A DNA stretch of 64,000 nt, taken from Branchiostoma floridae (lineage: Eukaryota > Chordata > Leptocardii > Amphioxiformes > Branchiostomatidae). The notes below the pieces were generated by a model. It saw only the letters and a list, made by a program, of their open reading frames with translations, made no database searches and had not been told where the DNA came from. The stretch covers positions 10,455,381 to 10,519,380 of the forward strand of contig NC_049979.1 in the NCBI RefSeq assembly GCF_000003815.2, in the 5' to 3' direction. Shown here one piece after another: positions 61,964 to 64,000 of this stretch. Every line of letters begins with the position of its first letter. Position 1 is the stretch's first letter. Both the position numbers and the translations under genes were made by a program.

Positions 61964-64000
61964 CTGATAATATGGACAACATAGAAAACATGATTGTTAA
62001 GATCAGAGAATAACCTAGGATGGGTTCTGCCCTGGTTAGTTTACCTCTGCTACATGCAACTATTTTAAGGCAAGTTCAAGGCAATTTAGTTTTGCTGTAG
62101 GAGGCATAGAGGCACAGTACTGTCCATTGCTGACTAAAAGATCTGTACTGTATTGGCTTGAGTATAGTGATATTGCAGTGGAGAGAAAACTTGATGATGG
62201 AATACTTCTAGATCCTCATACTGGTTGTTAACTAGCCAGAATGATATTAAATTACCTGTATGTGACAATGAACACCAGGTGGACAGAAGTTGAGCCCAGC
62301 TAGAACACCTGGGCTAGCCCAACTTAAACCCAACAAACTTTGGTTATTCGCTTTCCCAGCAGTTTCCTTGGCACCAACTACTCTAACCAGTCCCAGTCAA
62401 AACAGGGTCTTAGACGTCGACCCTAGAACAAACGGGCAGAAAGTAATCCTTTACATATCCTTTCAATGCAGCCAAAGTCTGGAAACTAGTGCAAAACAAC
62501 ACACTGACAAGGACCTTAGCTATCGAGAGTCATTTCAGATCCACAATTAGCTGAAAATTATCTATAACTTGTACAATGTTGTGATAGTGCCAAATTCTAA
62601 AATGTTGTGGAACATGTTTCCTTTTTTTTTTAAATTACCCATCTCTCATTGAGGTTGACTTAGACTTAAGAGACATTGCAAGATCTGTCCTTCTACAGTA
62701 ACTGATGTAAATGCCACACAATCATGTGATCCTCTGTACATGTATATACATTGTATACTAAGGAAGAGTTCTGGTTAACGCAGTACCAAGGCAAAATCGC
62801 TATCCCAAGCTACTTCAGATTCATAAATTTTCATAGGGATCTAATGTCATGGTAGGAAGGTTGGGTCTTTTTTCGCAGTATTTTATGTTTTGTTAATACA
62901 GTAGGACCATAATGGAGCTTGATATCTATAGTATCATAATTTTGTAGCAGAGTCATCACTGTGAAAACTGCAAAAATAAAACCATTGAGATTGTTTCAAG
63001 ATCTATAGTAGTTTATGTAGATAATCAAAATTCAGGGCATGCAACCTTTTTCCTGGACCTTTAGAATGCTGCATGTTACAGCAGCTGCATGATCAGATAC
63101 ATGCAAAAATGAAGAAATCAATATCTCAGGAAAATGTCTTCTTCTAAAGGTTTAAGGTTAGGGGCAACCTTCATTCAAAGGGTTCTACAGGTTGCCAAAA
63201 ATCCATCTGCAAGTCCTAAATTGCATTCCTTTCAGTCTTGTCATTACTCTATCCATTCCAGACAGTGATTTTGTTCCCCATGTTGATTAGAAGTAACTTC
63301 CAACAATAAGGTTCATCAAGAAAATGTCAGGTTATTAACACTTTCAGCACTGTCTGACAAAAAAGCTTGGTCAAGTTTCCCTGGCTGTCCATATTAATCA
63401 GGAGAAGCCCTGTTTCTGGGGGGAGTGACCTGACCTTAGGTCAACTCTTAGCCAAGTCTTTCACAGGAGTAGTGACCCTGAAACCAGCGGTGACCCTGAA
63501 GCTAGCGCTGAAAACTTCCTACTGTGCTTTTCAGAGATACAAATGGAAGTTGGCAGTGCAGAAATACTGTTGCCAATAGTTATAGCTTATAATTTCATAA
63601 AGGAATTTATTAGTGTACAACTGTATCAACATACAACATAACTCAGATGTCAATAGACATGTCTGCATGTATCATGATGTCTAAAAAAGACTCTAATCTG
63701 AGATAATTGGACCATTTTAAAGATACAAATGGGACTTGGCAGAGCAAAAATACTGTTCCAGATAATTAAATTGTTGTAATTTCATAAGGAATTCTTTTAG
63801 TGAATGACGACTGCATTTATACACAGTACCTGAAATGTCAATACATGCATCATAGTGTCTTATCTGTGATAATTGGACCGTTTAGACCATTTGAGGCAAA
63901 CTTCGAAAAAATTCCCACACAGATGCATTTTGTCACATGATACATTTTAATTGTTACTTTCCTTAACCACAGAATTTTTTCTGATGTTACACTTGAAACT
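61964..64000. other. GALNT 5' intron, to the window edge
   Basis: No exon with the expected upstream IPDTR-type GALNT motif was found on the minus strand, so this is read as intron. A direct duplication occupies 63535-63890; otherwise AT-rich unique sequence. Confidence 0.5.
63535..63890. repeat. Direct duplication, period about 186 bp, two units
   Basis: AGATACAAATGG occurs at 63535 and 63721, followed in both units by TTGGCAG, AATACTGTT, TAATTTCATAA, TGTCAATA and GATAATTGGACC. Units are diverged. Confidence 0.7.

Overview
The window is eukaryotic and looks like a cephalochordate (amphioxus, Branchiostoma-type) nuclear chromosome. Genes are cut into many short exons (35 coding exons for one gene) with GT-AG introns. 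The introns are full of small DNA transposons, foldback elements and a 5'-truncated LINE. The proteins read as one-to-one relatives of vertebrate proteins. The species call is an inference from gene content and repeat style; no species-specific sequence was checked.

Five protein-coding genes were assembled by joining exons whose phases close exactly. (1) 100-4131 (+): 3' part of a PHF7/G2E3-type extended-PHD protein with a long disordered tail. (2) 6737-30657 (+): complete LRRC9 orthologue, 35 exons, 1518 codons. (3) 34424-39067 (-): complete CLHC1 (clathrin heavy chain linker domain protein), 10 coding exons, 599 residues. (4) 39748-45236 (+): complete DYNC2LI1 (dynein-2 light intermediate chain), 13 exons, 359 residues. 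(5) 48125-61963 (-): polypeptide N-acetylgalactosaminyltransferase of the GALNT14/GALNT16 group. Its 13 last exons are present and the 5' exons lie beyond the right edge.

PHF7-like and LRRC9 are in tandem. LRRC9 and CLHC1 converge. CLHC1 and DYNC2LI1 are head to head over about 0.7 kb that carries a full CRE palindrome. DYNC2LI1 and the GALNT gene converge. DYNC2LI1 is a ciliary transport subunit, and CLHC1 and LRRC9 are plausible ciliated-cell or germline genes, so a shared ciliary/testis programme is possible but not shown by sequence. Human relatives of these genes lie on 2p and 14q, two arms that share many whole-genome-duplication paralogues, so the window looks like an unduplicated piece of that ancestral linkage group.

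The accessory content is mobile DNA. LRRC9 intron 15 (14408-19942) holds a four-level nest: a pogo-like MITE, a 4.8 kb TIR element inside it, a 3.2 kb hAT-like element inside that, and a tandem pair of Helentron/HINE-like elements at the centre. Other elements with visible ends include a PIF/Harbinger-type MITE, two more hAT-like elements (one with a perfect 8-bp target duplication), a TTAA-flanked element, several foldbacks and a CR1/L2-like LINE 3' end. No rRNA, tRNA, CRISPR or prokaryotic features were seen.
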